Below, piece after piece: positions 8,442 to 19,952 of a DNA stretch of 26,686 bases; position 1 is the first letter of the stretch, and the number at the start of each line of letters is the position of its first letter. The stretch lies in contig NW_026516521.1 in the NCBI RefSeq assembly GCF_025602895.1, positions 1 to 26,686 of the forward strand. Reading direction: 5' to 3'. The stretch comes from Polychytrium aggregatum. Its lineage: Eukaryota; Chytridiomycota; Chytridiomycetes; Polychytriales. A model generated the notes under the pieces. It made no database searches, had not been told where the DNA came from, and saw nothing but the letters and a program-made list of their open reading frames with translations. The position numbers and the translations under genes are program-made.

Positions 8442-10593
8442 TCAGCTGCCCACAAGGTCTGAGACCAAGCGGGTGAACACATTTTCAAGCAGTTCCCACA
8501 AGGGAATAGCAGGATCGACGGGAGGTCGGGGTGGTGGAGTGACAAGTGCTGGCACTATACTACGCTGTGATGAGGGTGCAGGGAGAGACTGCAAGGGTGG
8601 GACTACACTGGTTGTGGGAGTGGGTGCTGGTACTGGGTGTGCACCAAGTGCGAATGCTCGGAAGGCAGTGCGGGGAGCGGGTACATGAGCAGCAAGCGAT
8701 CCAAGTGCGGGAGGGGTGCGAGTGCGAGGGGGAGTGCGATCGAAAGAGAGCAGGTCCAGCAGCTTGTCCACTGGTCCCACTCCGGCTATACCACTTTCCA
8801 CCCAAGTCGGGTGGGCCGTCTTGAGGGCTGCGACCTTGCGGACCAGGACTTGATGCGGATCCACACATTGCTGTGCGTGGGTCCTGGTCAAGTCGATCCC
8901 GGATCCGTGTCGAGCCAGGTTCTTGCACTTGCGGTATCCGAACCTGAAGTGGCCTGGGAGAGCACCGAGTCGCCATCGGACCATGAACATGAGCATGACC
9001 ATGGATCCTTGGTACCCGCGAGCCTCCCAGAGTCCCGACATCTTGGTCGACGGGGTGCAGGCGGCGGTGAGCTGCTTGGAGCGGTCGAAGCCGTTCTTCA
9101 TGTGGTCCTCGAAGATGAGGGTCTTGATCGGGACGGGCTGGGGTCGGGGCGGTCCGGGCGGCGGCGGCTGGTGTCGGGTCTTGCCTCGGTAGATCTCCGT
9201 GGCCGTGAGGGAGTGGTCGGCCTCTTGTCGGCGGACCACCATGGCCCAGTGCGGATCGGCTCGGACTCCTTGGCCGAGGAACTGGTCGGGGTGGTAGGGC
9301 GCAATGATCTTGTTGCGCAGGATCATCGACAGCATCTTGTCGCCGTCAGAGACTTGGTCGTCCCAGCGGGCCCAGTTCTGCAGGGCCAGCATCTTGACAC
9401 GGACGGACATCTTGGGGAGGCCGCAGTTGAGGTGCATGGCACCGACGGGAGTGCCGGGGCCGACGCGGAACATGGTGCGGAGGGCCGTCATCTGGGCGTC
9501 GTCGAGGCGGTCGCGCAGAGCCGGGTCCGGGATGTCCATGGCCATCCCGTATTCGAGGGTCGGCCGCACAAAGGTCTTGTAGACCTGGGTGATGGTCTTG
9601 GCCGAGACCTTGCCGAGGGTGATGCCAAGTCCAACCACGGTGTCGGTGACCATGTGGACCTTGCGGAGGAGCTTGTCGAACTGGAGGTCCGGGCGGAATC
9701 CGTCAATGTCGACCATGACACCGAGGTAGCGGAACTGGAGGACCTTGGGCAGCTCGGTGCCGTACAGCTTGGCGGGATGGAGCTGGTCGACGTTGCAGGC
9801 CGAGTACAGCACCTCGCACTTGGGAGGCGAGAAGCGGTAGCGATTGTCGACACTGTGACGCTCACAGATGTCCAGCATGGCCTGGGTGCGGCCAGCCGGA
9901 CAGATGAGGACACCATCGTCGGCAAACCAGAGCGAGTTGACCCGGAGACGGTGGTGGCGACTGGAGGCAAGCACAAGTCCGTCCTCGGCTCGGAGCAGTC
10001 CAGGCAGGTCGTCAATGTGGGCACTGAACAGAAGGGGACTCAGGACCGAGCCTTGGATGAGACCCTTCTGCAGCCACACAGGCTGTGACGTGCGGCCCTT
10101 GCTGGCGACGCGGACAAGAGTGCGGTCGAACATGGCCCTGAGGACCCCGACGGCGACCGGACCAGCACCTCGGGCGGCGATCTTGTCCCAGAGGCGCTCC
10201 CGCCAGACAGTGTCGTAGGCGGCCTTGATGTCGAGGAAGACCAGGCTGTACTCGTCGTCGCAGATCTTGTTCATGCGGACAAGAGCGTCGAGCGAGTACA
10301 CCTGGTCGAGGGTGCCTCGGTCCGGGCGGAAGCCTCCCTGGGCAATGTCCATGATGCCGATCTCGCGGGTGAGGAACGGCAGCAGGACTCGCTCGGCGAT
10401 CTTGCGGAGGACCTGGGTCAACCCGATGGGCCGGTACATGGCCGGATCGAGGATCGAACCCTTGTTCTTGTAGACCGGGTGGATCAGGACAGTGTTCCAC
10501 TCGGTCGGGACGACGGAGGCCTTGAGGGCGGCCAGCAGGATGGCCCGGAGCCAGGGAGCGACCACGGGAGCGACAGGGTGCAGCATCTCGGCC
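8313..10593 (-). mobile_element. LINE copy B, 5'-truncated
   Basis: This copy runs from the poly(A) at 8313 to a 5' truncation at 10593, where the sequence jumps from LINE GGCC to the (A)16 tail of copy C. About 2.28 kb are kept, covering ORF2 from residue ~509, the 3' UTR and the tail. By eye it is identical to copy C over the shared part, including a Cys (KICDDEYS) where the other copies that keep this site have Arg. Its 5' breakpoint is only about 15 nt away from that of copy C. Confidence 0.93.
8442..10593 (-). pseudogene. LINE ORF2 fragment, RT and C-terminus (copy B)
   Basis: This is the C-terminal ~716 residues of ORF2, equivalent to residues ~509-1224. The endonuclease is gone. The whole RT is present (FLDIKAAYD, QGSVLSP, FADD), with the C-terminal CHHC cluster and the true C-terminus, ending WELLENVFTRLVSDLVGS and TGA at 8442. 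An in-frame ATG at 10586 follows the breakpoint, but nothing suggests it is a native start. No frame break is seen. Confidence 0.9.
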
Positions 10594-10724
10594 TTTTTTT
10601 TTTTTTTTTGTTACTATAGTCAACTTTATTTAAGAAGACAAGCCATCAGGTCCAACAGGTTGGTACCCCGGCACGTTGAGTACACAGGCAAGCCTATTTA
10701 CTCCTGTTGCAGCCTAGTGCTGCC
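10594..10724 (-). terminator. LINE copy C 3' UTR, AATAAA and (A)16 fused to copy B
   Basis: Same 3' UTR as copy B with AATAAA at 10630-10625, then 16 A on the minus strand (10609-10594), joined directly to the truncated ORF2 of copy B. Confidence 0.85.
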
Positions 10725-12861
10725 TCAGCTGCCCACAAGGTCTGAGACCAAGCGGGTGAACACATTTTCAAGCAGTTCCCACAAGGGAATAGCAGGATCG
10801 ACGGGAGGTCGGGGTGGTGGAGTGACAAGTGCTGGCACTATACTACGCTGTGATGAGGGTGCAGGGAGAGACTGCAAGGGTGGGACTACACTGGTTGTGG
10901 GAGTGGGTGCTGGTACTGGGTGTGCACCAAGTGCGAATGCTCGGAAGGCAGTGCGGGGAGCGGGTACATGAGCAGCAAGCGATCCAAGTGCGGGAGGGGT
11001 GCGAGTGCGAGGGGGAGTGCGATCGAAAGAGAGCAGGTCCAGCAGCTTGTCCACTGGTCCCACTCCGGCTATACCACTTTCCACCCAAGTCGGGTGGGCC
11101 GTCTTGAGGGCTGCGACCTTGCGGACCAGGACTTGATGCGGATCCACACATTGCTGTGCGTGGGTCCTGGTCAAGTCGATCCCGGATCCGTGTCGAGCCA
11201 GGTTCTTGCACTTGCGGTATCCGAACCTGAAGTGGCCTGGGAGAGCACCGAGTCGCCATCGGACCATGAACATGAGCATGACCATGGATCCTTGGTACCC
11301 GCGAGCCTCCCAGAGTCCCGACATCTTGGTCGACGGGGTGCAGGCGGCGGTGAGCTGCTTGGAGCGGTCGAAGCCGTTCTTCATGTGGTCCTCGAAGATG
11401 AGGGTCTTGATCGGGACGGGCTGGGGTCGGGGCGGTCCGGGCGGCGGCGGCTGGTGTCGGGTCTTGCCTCGGTAGATCTCCGTGGCCGTGAGGGAGTGGT
11501 CGGCCTCTTGTCGGCGGACCACCATGGCCCAGTGCGGATCGGCTCGGACTCCTTGGCCGAGGAACTGGTCGGGGTGGTAGGGCGCAATGATCTTGTTGCG
11601 CAGGATCATCGACAGCATCTTGTCGCCGTCAGAGACTTGGTCGTCCCAGCGGGCCCAGTTCTGCAGGGCCAGCATCTTGACACGGACGGACATCTTGGGG
11701 AGGCCGCAGTTGAGGTGCATGGCACCGACGGGAGTGCCGGGGCCGACGCGGAACATGGTGCGGAGGGCCGTCATCTGGGCGTCGTCGAGGCGGTCGCGCA
11801 GAGCCGGGTCCGGGATGTCCATGGCCATCCCGTATTCGAGGGTCGGCCGCACAAAGGTCTTGTAGACCTGGGTGATGGTCTTGGCCGAGACCTTGCCGAG
11901 GGTGATGCCAAGTCCAACCACGGTGTCGGTGACCATGTGGACCTTGCGGAGGAGCTTGTCGAACTGGAGGTCCGGGCGGAATCCGTCAATGTCGACCATG
12001 ACACCGAGGTAGCGGAACTGGAGGACCTTGGGCAGCTCGGTGCCGTACAGCTTGGCGGGATGGAGCTGGTCGACGTTGCAGGCCGAGTACAGCACCTCGC
12101 ACTTGGGAGGCGAGAAGCGGTAGCGATTGTCGACACTGTGACGCTCACAGATGTCCAGCATGGCCTGGGTGCGGCCAGCCGGACAGATGAGGACACCATC
12201 GTCGGCAAACCAGAGCGAGTTGACCCGGAGACGGTGGTGGCGACTGGAGGCAAGCACAAGTCCGTCCTCGGCTCGGAGCAGTCCAGGCAGGTCGTCAATG
12301 TGGGCACTGAACAGAAGGGGACTCAGGACCGAGCCTTGGATGAGACCCTTCTGCAGCCACACAGGCTGTGACGTGCGGCCCTTGCTGGCGACGCGGACAA
12401 GAGTGCGGTCGAACATGGCCCTGAGGACCCCGACGGCGACCGGACCAGCACCTCGGGCGGCGATCTTGTCCCAGAGGCGCTCCCGCCAGACAGTGTCGTA
12501 GGCGGCCTTGATGTCGAGGAAGACCAGGCTGTACTCGTCGTCGCAGATCTTGTTCATGCGGACAAGAGCGTCGAGCGAGTACACCTGGTCGAGGGTGCCT
12601 CGGTCCGGGCGGAAGCCTCCCTGGGCAATGTCCATGATGCCGATCTCGCGGGTGAGGAACGGCAGCAGGACTCGCTCGGCGATCTTGCGGAGGACCTGGG
12701 TCAACCCGATGGGCCGGTACATGGCCGGATCGAGGATCGAACCCTTGTTCTTGTAGACCGGGTGGATCAGGACAGTGTTCCACTCGGTCGGGACGACGGA
12801 GGCCTTGAGGGCGGCCAGCAGGATGGCCCGGAGCCAGGGAGCGACCACGGGAGCGACAGGG
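10725..12861 (-). pseudogene. LINE ORF2 fragment, RT and C-terminus (copy C)
   Basis: This fragment covers ORF2 residues ~514-1224, open from the breakpoint to TGA at 10725. All RT motifs and the C-terminal CHHC cluster are present and the endonuclease is absent. The frame stays open backward through the copy D poly(A) tail, where AAA codons give a run of Lys, to a TTG in the copy D 3' UTR. That extension is a by-product of the junction, not a real N-terminus. Confidence 0.9.
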
Positions 12862-12996
12862 TTTTTTTTTTTTTTTTTTTTGTTACTATAGTCAACTTTA
12901 TTCAAGAAGACAAGCCATCAGGTCCAACAGGTTGGTACCCCGGCACGTTGAGTACACAGGCAAGCCTATTTACTCCTGTTGCAGCCTAGTGCTGCC
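12862..12996 (-). terminator. LINE copy D 3' UTR, AATAAA and (A)20 fused to copy C
   Basis: AATAAA at 12902-12897 within TTGAATAAAG, where B and C have TTAAATAAAG: a marker of the second sequence type, shared with copy F. It is followed by 20 A on the minus strand (12881-12862), the longest tail in the window, joined to the truncated ORF2 of copy C. Confidence 0.85.
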
Positions 12997-15900
12997 TCAG
13001 CTGCCCACAAGGTCTGAGACCAAGCGGGTGAACACATTTTCGAGCAGTTCCCACAAGGGAACAGCAGGATCGAGGGGGGGTCGGGGTGGAGGAATGACAA
13101 GTGCTGACACTATACTACGCTGTGATGAGGGTGCAGGGAGAGACTGCAAGGGTGGGACTACACTGGGTGTGGGAGTGGGTGGTGGTGCTGGGTGTGCACC
13201 AAGTGCGAATGCTCGGAAGGCAGTGCGGGGAGCGGGTACATGAGCAGCAAGTGATCCAAGTGCGGGAGGGGTGCGACTGCGAGGGGGAGTGCGATCGAAA
13301 CTGAGCAGGTCCAGCAGCTTGTCCACTGGTCCCACTCCGGCTATACCACTTTCCACCCAAGTCGGGTGGGCCGTCTTGAGGGCTGCGACCTTGCGGACCA
13401 GGACTTGATGCGGATCCACACACTGCTGTGCGTGGGTCCTGGTCAAGTCGATCCCGGATCCGTGTCGAGCCAGGTTCTTGCACTTGCGGTAGCCAAATCT
13501 GAAGTGGCCTGGGAGAGCACCGAGTCGCCATCGGACCATGAACATGAGCATGATCATGGATCCTTGGTACCCGCGAGCCTCCCAGAGTCCCGACATCTTG
13601 GTCGACGGGGTGCAGGCGGCGGTGAGCTGCTTGGAGCGGTCGAAGCCGTTCTTCATGTGGTCCTCGAAGATGAGGGTCTTGATCGGGACGGGCTGGGGTC
13701 GGGGCGGTCCGGGCGGCGGCGGCTGGTGTCGGGTCTTGCCTCGGTAGATCTCCGTGGCCGTGAGGGAGTGGTCGGCCTCTTGTCGGCGGACCACCATGGC
13801 CCAGTGCGGATCGGCTCGGACTCCTTGGCCGAGGAACTGGTCGGGGTGGTAGGGCGCAATGATCTTGTTGCGCAGGATCATCGACAGCATCTTGTCGCCG
13901 TCAGAGACTTGGTCGTCCCAGCGGGCCCAGTTCTGCAGGGCCAGCATCTTGACACGGACCGACATCTTGGGAAGGCCGCAGTTGAGGTGCATGGCACCGA
14001 CGGGAGTGCCGGGGCCGACGCGGAACATGGTGCGGAGGGCCGTCATCTGGGCGTCGTCGAGGCGGTCGCGCAGAGCTGGGTCGGGGATGTCCATGGCCAT
14101 CCCGTATTCGAGGGTCGGCCGCACAAAGGTCTTGTAGACCTGGGTGATGGTCTTGGCCGAGACCTTGCCGAGGGTGATGCCGAGTCCAACCACGGTGTCG
14201 GTGACCATGTGGACCTTGCGGAGGAGCTTGTCGAACTGGAGGTCCGGGCGGAATCCGTCAATGTCGACCATGACACCGAGGTAGCGGAACTGGAGGACCT
14301 TGGGCAGCTCGGTGCCGTACAGCTTGGCGGGATGGAGCTGGTCGACGTTGCAGGCCGAGTACAGCACCTCGCACTTGGGAGGCGAGAAGCGGTACCGGTT
14401 GTCGATGCTGTGGCGTTCGCAGATATCCAGCATGGCCTGGGTGCGGCCAGCCGGACAGATGAGGACACCGTCATCGGCAAACCAGAGCGAGTTGACCCGG
14501 AGACGGTGGTGGCGACTCGAGGCAAGCACAAGTCCGTCCTCGGCTCGGAGCAGTCCAGGCAGGTCGTCAATGTGGGCACTGAACAGAAGGGGACTCAGGA
14601 CCGAGCCTTGGATGAGACCCTTCTGCAGCCACACAGGCTGCGACGTGCGGCCCTTGCTGGCGACGCGGACAAGAGTGCGGTCGAACATGGCCCTGAGGAC
14701 CCCGACGGCGACCGGACCAGCACCTCGGGTGGCGATCTTGTCCCAGAGGCGCTCCCGCCAGACAGTGTCGTAGGCGGCCTTGATGTCGAGGAAGACCAGG
14801 CTGTACTCGTCGTCGCGGATCTTGTTCATGCGGACAAGAGCGTCGAGCGAGTACACCTGGTCGAGGGTGCCTCGGTCCGGGCGGAAGCCTCCCTGGGCAA
14901 TGTCCATGATGCCGATCTCGCGGGTGAGGAACGGCAGCAGGACTCGCTCGGCGATCTTGCGGAGGACCTGGGTCAACCCGATGGGCCGGTACATGGCCGG
15001 ATCGAGGATCGAACCCTTGTTCTTGTAGACCGGGTGGATCAGGACAGTGTTCCACTCGGTCGGGACGACGGAGGCCTTGAGGGCGGCCAGCAGGATGGCC
15101 CGGAGCCAGGGAGCGACCACGGGAGCGACAGGGTGCAGCATCTCGGCCTTGATCTTGTCCGGGCCGGAAGACTTGCGCTTGGGGGACTTGACGATGGCAT
15201 CGGCCACCTCGTCCGACGACAATCGGGGAATGGAGCGGTCCTCGGGGAGCAGGCGCGGAACAGTGTCCAGGGGTCTTGGGCCGACGGTCCGGTCAAAGGC
15301 GGCACCGGGGGTGTCCTGGGAGTGCGAGGAGACCTTGCCGTAGTGGACCACAAGTCGCTCGAGGGCCTCGTCCGAGTTGTCAAAGTGGAAGGCGTCGTCG
15401 AGCTCCTTGCGCTTCTTCATGGCGGCCAGGGACTTGGCGACCTCGGAAGCGTTGAGGGAGTGCAGCTTGTTCATGGCCAGGGTCTCGGCTGCTCGGCGGG
15501 ACTGGACGATGAGGTTCTTTTCTTGTTTGCGGACAGCGCGGAGTTCGGCGCGCTTGTCCTCGGCGACGCGGAGGGAGAGCCCGGGCAACTTGAGCTGGTA
15601 GATGAGATCGCGGCGCCTCTCGCGAAGCTGCCGCATCTCGGGGATCAGGGCCGGGTCCTTCCAGACGGTCTTGATGGAAGCCTTGCCGATGGTGGAGTCG
15701 GCAGCGGTGGTGATCAGGGCGATCATGATGGACCAGGCGCGGTCGATGCAGTCCTGGGCCGCACTCTCCGAGATCGGAATGACCGATCCCCTTGAGATTG
15801 GCCGGAGTGCAGCCTGGATGCGCTGCAGACCGCGTTCGCGCTCGTCCAGCAGCGCCAAGAGGTACTGGGCGCGGACGGCAGGATCCTCGAGCTGGGCGAT

Positions 15901-16145
15901 CTTCCACTGCCATTGGTCGACCTTTGGGTAGTACTTTGGCTGTACCCGCAGAGTCGCCCAGATGGGGAAGTGGTCGGACTGGCCACGGAAGGCACCGGCA
16001 GTGTCGACCTGCAGCAGCGGGTCGTTGTTGGCCTGGCGATGCGACACAAAGATGTAGTCGATCGTTGTCCAGCTGGGACCCCGCTGCCGGGTGTGGGTCG
16101 GGATCACAGCTGGAGGCACAACGCGGAGACCGGCGCGGGAGACAG
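12997..16145 (-). pseudogene. LINE ORF2 missing the N-terminal endonuclease half (copy D)
   Basis: Open frame for ORF2 residues ~176-1224. The first part of the endonuclease, with the Asn, Glu and GDFN motifs, is lost; TTIDYIFVS and SDH remain. RT and the C-terminal region are complete and uninterrupted. No ATG near the breakpoint is evidently used; the first near-start in frame is a GTG at 16119. The endonuclease cannot be functional, while the RT could be if it were expressed. Confidence 0.9.
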
Positions 16146-16272
16146 TTTTTTTTTTTTGTTACTATAGTCAACTTTATTTAAGAAGACAAGCCATCAGGTC
16201 CAACAGGTTGGTACCCCGGCACGTTGAGTACACAGGCAAGCCTATTTACTCCTGTTGCAGCCTAGTGCTGCC
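16146..16272 (-). terminator. LINE copy E 3' UTR, AATAAA and (A)12 fused to copy D
   Basis: AATAAA at 16178-16173 followed by 12 A (16157-16146), joined directly to the endonuclease of copy D. Here the UTR has the first-type TTAAATAAAG form, although most of the rest of copy E resembles the second type. Confidence 0.85.
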
Positions 16273-19200
16273 TCAGCTGCCCACAAGGTCTGAGACCAAG
16301 CGGGTGAACACATTTTCAAGCAGTTCCCACAAGGGAATAGCAGGATCGACGGGAGGTCGGGGTGGTGGAGTGACAAGTGCTGGACACTATACTACGCTGT
16401 GATGAGGGTGCAGGGAGAGACTGCAAGGGTGGGACTACACTGGTTGTGGGAGTGGGTGCTGGTACTGGGTGTGCACCAAGTGCGAATGCTCGGAAGGCAG
16501 TGCGGGGAGCGGGTACATGAGCAGCAAGCGATCCAAGTGCGGGAGGGGTGCGACTGCGAGGGGGAGTGCGATCGAAACTGAGCAGGTCCAGCAGCTTGTC
16601 CACTGGTCCCACTCCGGCTATACCACTTTCCACCCAAGTCGGGTGGGCCGTCTTGAGGGCTGCGACCTTGCGGACCAGGACTTGATGCGGATCCACACAT
16701 TGCTGTGCGTGGGTCCTGGTCAAGTCGATCCCGGATCCGTGTCGAGCCAGGTTCTTGCACTTGCGGTAGCCGAAATCTGAAGTGGCCTGGGAGAGCACCG
16801 AGTCGCCATCGGACCATGAACATGAGCATGATCATGGATCCTTGGTACCCGCGAGCCTCCCAGAGTCCCGACATCTTGGTCGACGGGGTGCAGGCGGCGG
16901 TGAGCTGCTTGGAGCGGTCGAAGCCGTTCTTCATGTGGTCCTCGAAGATGAGGGTCTTGATCGGGACGGGCTGGGGTCGGGGCGGTCCGGGCGGCGGCGG
17001 CTGGTGTCGGGTCTTGCCTCGGTAGATCTCCGTGGCCGTGAGGGAGTGGTCGGCCTCTTGTCGGCGGACCACCATGGCCCAGTGCGGATCGGCTCGGACT
17101 CCTTGGCCGAGGAACTGGTCGGGGTGGTAGGGCGCAATGATCTTGTTGCGCAGGATCATCGACAGCATCTTGTCGCCGTCAGAGACTTGGTCGTCCCAGC
17201 GGGCCCAGTTCTGCAGGGCCAGCATCTTGACACGGACGGACATCTTGGGAAGGCCGCAGTTGAGGTGCATGGCACCGACGGGAGTGCCGGGGCCGACGCG
17301 GAACATGGTGCGGAGGGCCGTCATCTGGGCGTCGTCGAGGCGGTCGCGCAGAGCTGGGTCCGGGATGTCCATGGCCATCCCGTATTCGAGGGTCGGCCGC
17401 ACAAAGGTCTTGTAGACCTGGGTGATGGTCTTGGCCGAGACCTTGCCGAGGGTGATGCCAAGTCCAACCACGGTGTCGGTGACCATGTGGACCTTGCGGA
17501 GGAGCTTGTCGAACTGGAGGTCCGGGCGGAATCCGTCAATGTCGACCATGACACCGAGGTAGCGGAACTGGAGGACCTTGGGCAGCTCGGTGCCGTACAG
17601 CTTGGCGGGATGGAGCTGGTCGACGTTGCAGGCCGAGTACAGCACCTCGCACTTGGGAGGCGAGAAGCGGTAGCCGGTTGTCGATGCTGTGGCGTTCAGC
17701 AGATATCCAGCATGGCCTGGGTGCGGCCAGCCGGACAGATGAGGACACCGTCATCGGCAAACCAGAGCGAGTTGACCCGGAGACGGTGGTGGCGACTCGA
17801 GGCAAGCACAAGTCCGTCCTCGGCTCGGAGCAGTCCAGGCAGGTCGTCAATGTGGGCACTGAACAGAAGGGGACTCAGGACCGAGCCTTGGATGAGACCC
17901 TTCTGCAGCCACACAGGCTGCGACGTGCGGCCCTTGCTGGCGACGCGGACAAGAGTGCGGTCGAACATGGCCCTGAGGACCCCGACGGCGACCGGACCAG
18001 CACCTCGGGTGGCGATCTTGTCCCAGAGGCGCTCCCGCCAGACAGTGTCGTAGGCGGCCTTGATGTCGAGGAAGACCAGGCTGTACTCGTCGTCGCGGAT
18101 CTTGTTCATGCGGACAAGAGCGTCGAGCGAGTACACCTGGTCGAGGGTGCCTCGGTCCGGGCGGAAGCCTCCCTGGGCAATGTCCATGATGCCGATCTCG
18201 CGGGTGAGGAACGGCAGCAGGACTCGCTCGGCGATCTTGCGGAGGACCTGGGTCAACCCGATGGGCCGGTACATGGCCGGATCGAGGATCGAACCCTTGT
18301 TCTTGTAGACCGGGTGGATCAGGACAGTGTTCCACTCGGTCGGGACGACGGAGGCCTTGAGGGCGGCCAGCAGGATGGCCCGGAGCCAGGGAGCGACCAC
18401 GGGAGCGACAGGGTGCAGCATCTCGGCCTTGATCTTGTCCGGGCCGGAAGACTTGCGCTTGGGGGACTTGACGATGGCATCGGCCACCTCGTCCGACGAC
18501 AATCGGGGAATGGAGCGGTCCTCGGGGAGCAGGCGCGGAACAGTGTCCAGGGGTCTTGGGCCGACGGTCCGGTCAAAGGCGGCACCGGGGGTGTCCTGGG
18601 AGTGCGAGGAGACCTTGCCGTAGTGGACCACAAGTCGCTCGAGGGCCTCGTCCGAGTTGTCAAAGTGGAAGGCGTCGTCGAGCTCCTTGCGCTTCTTCAT
18701 GGCGGCCAGGGACTTGGCGACCTCGGAAGCGTTGAGGGAGTGCAGCTTGTTCATGGCCAGGGTCTCGGCTGCTCGGCGGGACTGGACGATGAGGTTCTTT
18801 TCTTGTTTGCGGACAGCGCGGAGTTCGGCGCGCTTGTCCTCGGCGACGCGGAGGGAGAGCCCGGGCAACTTGAGCTGGTAGATGAGATCGCGGCGCCTCT
18901 CGCGAAGCTGCCGCATCTCGGGGATCAGGGCCGGGTCCTTCCAGACGGTCTTGATGGAAGCCTTGCCGATGGTGGAGTCGGCAGCGGTGGTGATCAGGGC
19001 GATCATGATGGACCAGGCGCGGTCGATGCAGTCCTGGGCCGCACTCTCCGAGATCGGAATGACCGATCCCCTTGAGATTGGCCGGAGTGCAGCCTGTATG
19101 CGCTGCAGACCGCGTTCGCGCTCGTCCAGCAGCGCCAAGAGGTACTGGGCGCGGACGGCAGGGATCCTCGAGCTGGGCGATCTTCCACTGCCATTGGTCG

Positions 19201-19952
19201 ACCTTTGGGTAGTACTTTGGCTGTACCCGCAGAGTCGCCCAGATGGGGAAGTGGTCGGACTGGCCACGGAAGGCACCGGCAGTGTCGACCTGCAGCAGCG
19301 GGTCGTTGTTGGCCTGGCGATGCGACACAAAGATGTAGTCGATCGTTGTCCAGCTGGGACCCCGCTGCCGGGTGTGGGTCGGGATCACAGCTGGAGGCAC
19401 AACGCGGAGACCGGCGCGGGAGACAGTGTCCTCGAGGATCTTCTCCCTGCCACGGAGCGGCGTGGGCAGTCCGCTCAGGGCACTGAGGTGGGCATTGAAG
19501 TCACCCACCACAATGACCTGGGCGTCGGGGAGGGCGGCCTTGGTGTGGATCGACTGGAGGGCCTCGCGGTAGTCGTCCAGCTTGAGGCTCGGGGACAGGT
19601 AGAAGTTGCCGATGTGGATGACGTGTTTGTATGTCACCCACATGGCGTCGCCCTTGTCGCTGACTTCAATGTTGGTGAAGTCGTGCGGGTCGATCCTGGC
19701 CGGGTTGTAGAGGATGGCGATGCCTCTACCGGCGCGGCAACGGGGACCAGGGACCTTGACGGCATAGCCACAGAGAGGGCTGCGGGGTTCGAGGTCGGCG
19801 AGGGTTTCTTGGACACCGACAAAGTCGATGTCGTTGGTGTCGATGAGGTTCTTGAGTTCAACGTCGTTGACGTTGATGCCACAGACATTGAAGGAAGCGA
19901 CGGTCAGGGATGTCTGGGCCCTGCCGCCTCCCTGCGAGGGGTGTGGATTCAT
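16273..19952 (-). pseudogene. LINE ORF2, endonuclease-reverse transcriptase with five 1-base insertions (copy E)
   Basis: Starts at the ATG 19952-19950, which overlaps the ORF1 stop as ATGA. All domains of ORF2 are present: endonuclease, RT with FADD, CHHC tail. Relative to A-D there are extra single bases near 19160, 17697, 17673, 16770 and 16384. The reading breaks after endonuclease residue ~264, and the insertion near 17697 creates a TGA right after the AMLDIC segment. At four of the five sites the two LINE sequence types differ by one base, and E carries both bases next to each other. That suggests a consensus artefact, so the real copy may be intact. As sequenced it cannot make ORF2. 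Confidence 0.88.
19949..19952 (-). promoter_or_regulatory. ORF1/ORF2 ATGA stop-start overlap
   Basis: On the minus strand CAATGAATCC contains the ORF1 stop TGA and the ORF2 start ATG sharing two bases. This arrangement is known to support termination-reinitiation in polycistronic viral and some LINE RNAs. It suggests that ORF2 is translated by ribosomes that have just finished ORF1. Seen only in copy E, because the other copies lack ORF1 or extend beyond the window. Confidence 0.7.

Larger units (their letters stand above)
10594..12861 (-). mobile_element. LINE copy C, 5'-truncated
   Basis: About 2.27 kb, from the (A)16 at 10594 to a truncation at 12861, where the sequence changes from CAGGG (plus strand) to the (A)20 tail of copy D. 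It matches copy B throughout by eye. Because B and C have slightly different 5' ends and tail lengths, a simple segmental duplication of one copy does not explain both without further change. Confidence 0.93.
12862..16145 (-). mobile_element. LINE copy D, 5'-truncated in the endonuclease
   Basis: About 3.28 kb, from the (A)20 at 12862 to a truncation at 16145, where it meets the (A)12 tail of copy E. The break falls at ORF2 residue ~176. It carries second-type markers shared with copy F, for instance GACAC at about 13105, MIMLMF instead of MVMLMF, and HSIDN instead of HSVDN. Over the shared ~1.75 kb, D and F look identical by eye, so they are probably recent sister copies. Confidence 0.93.
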
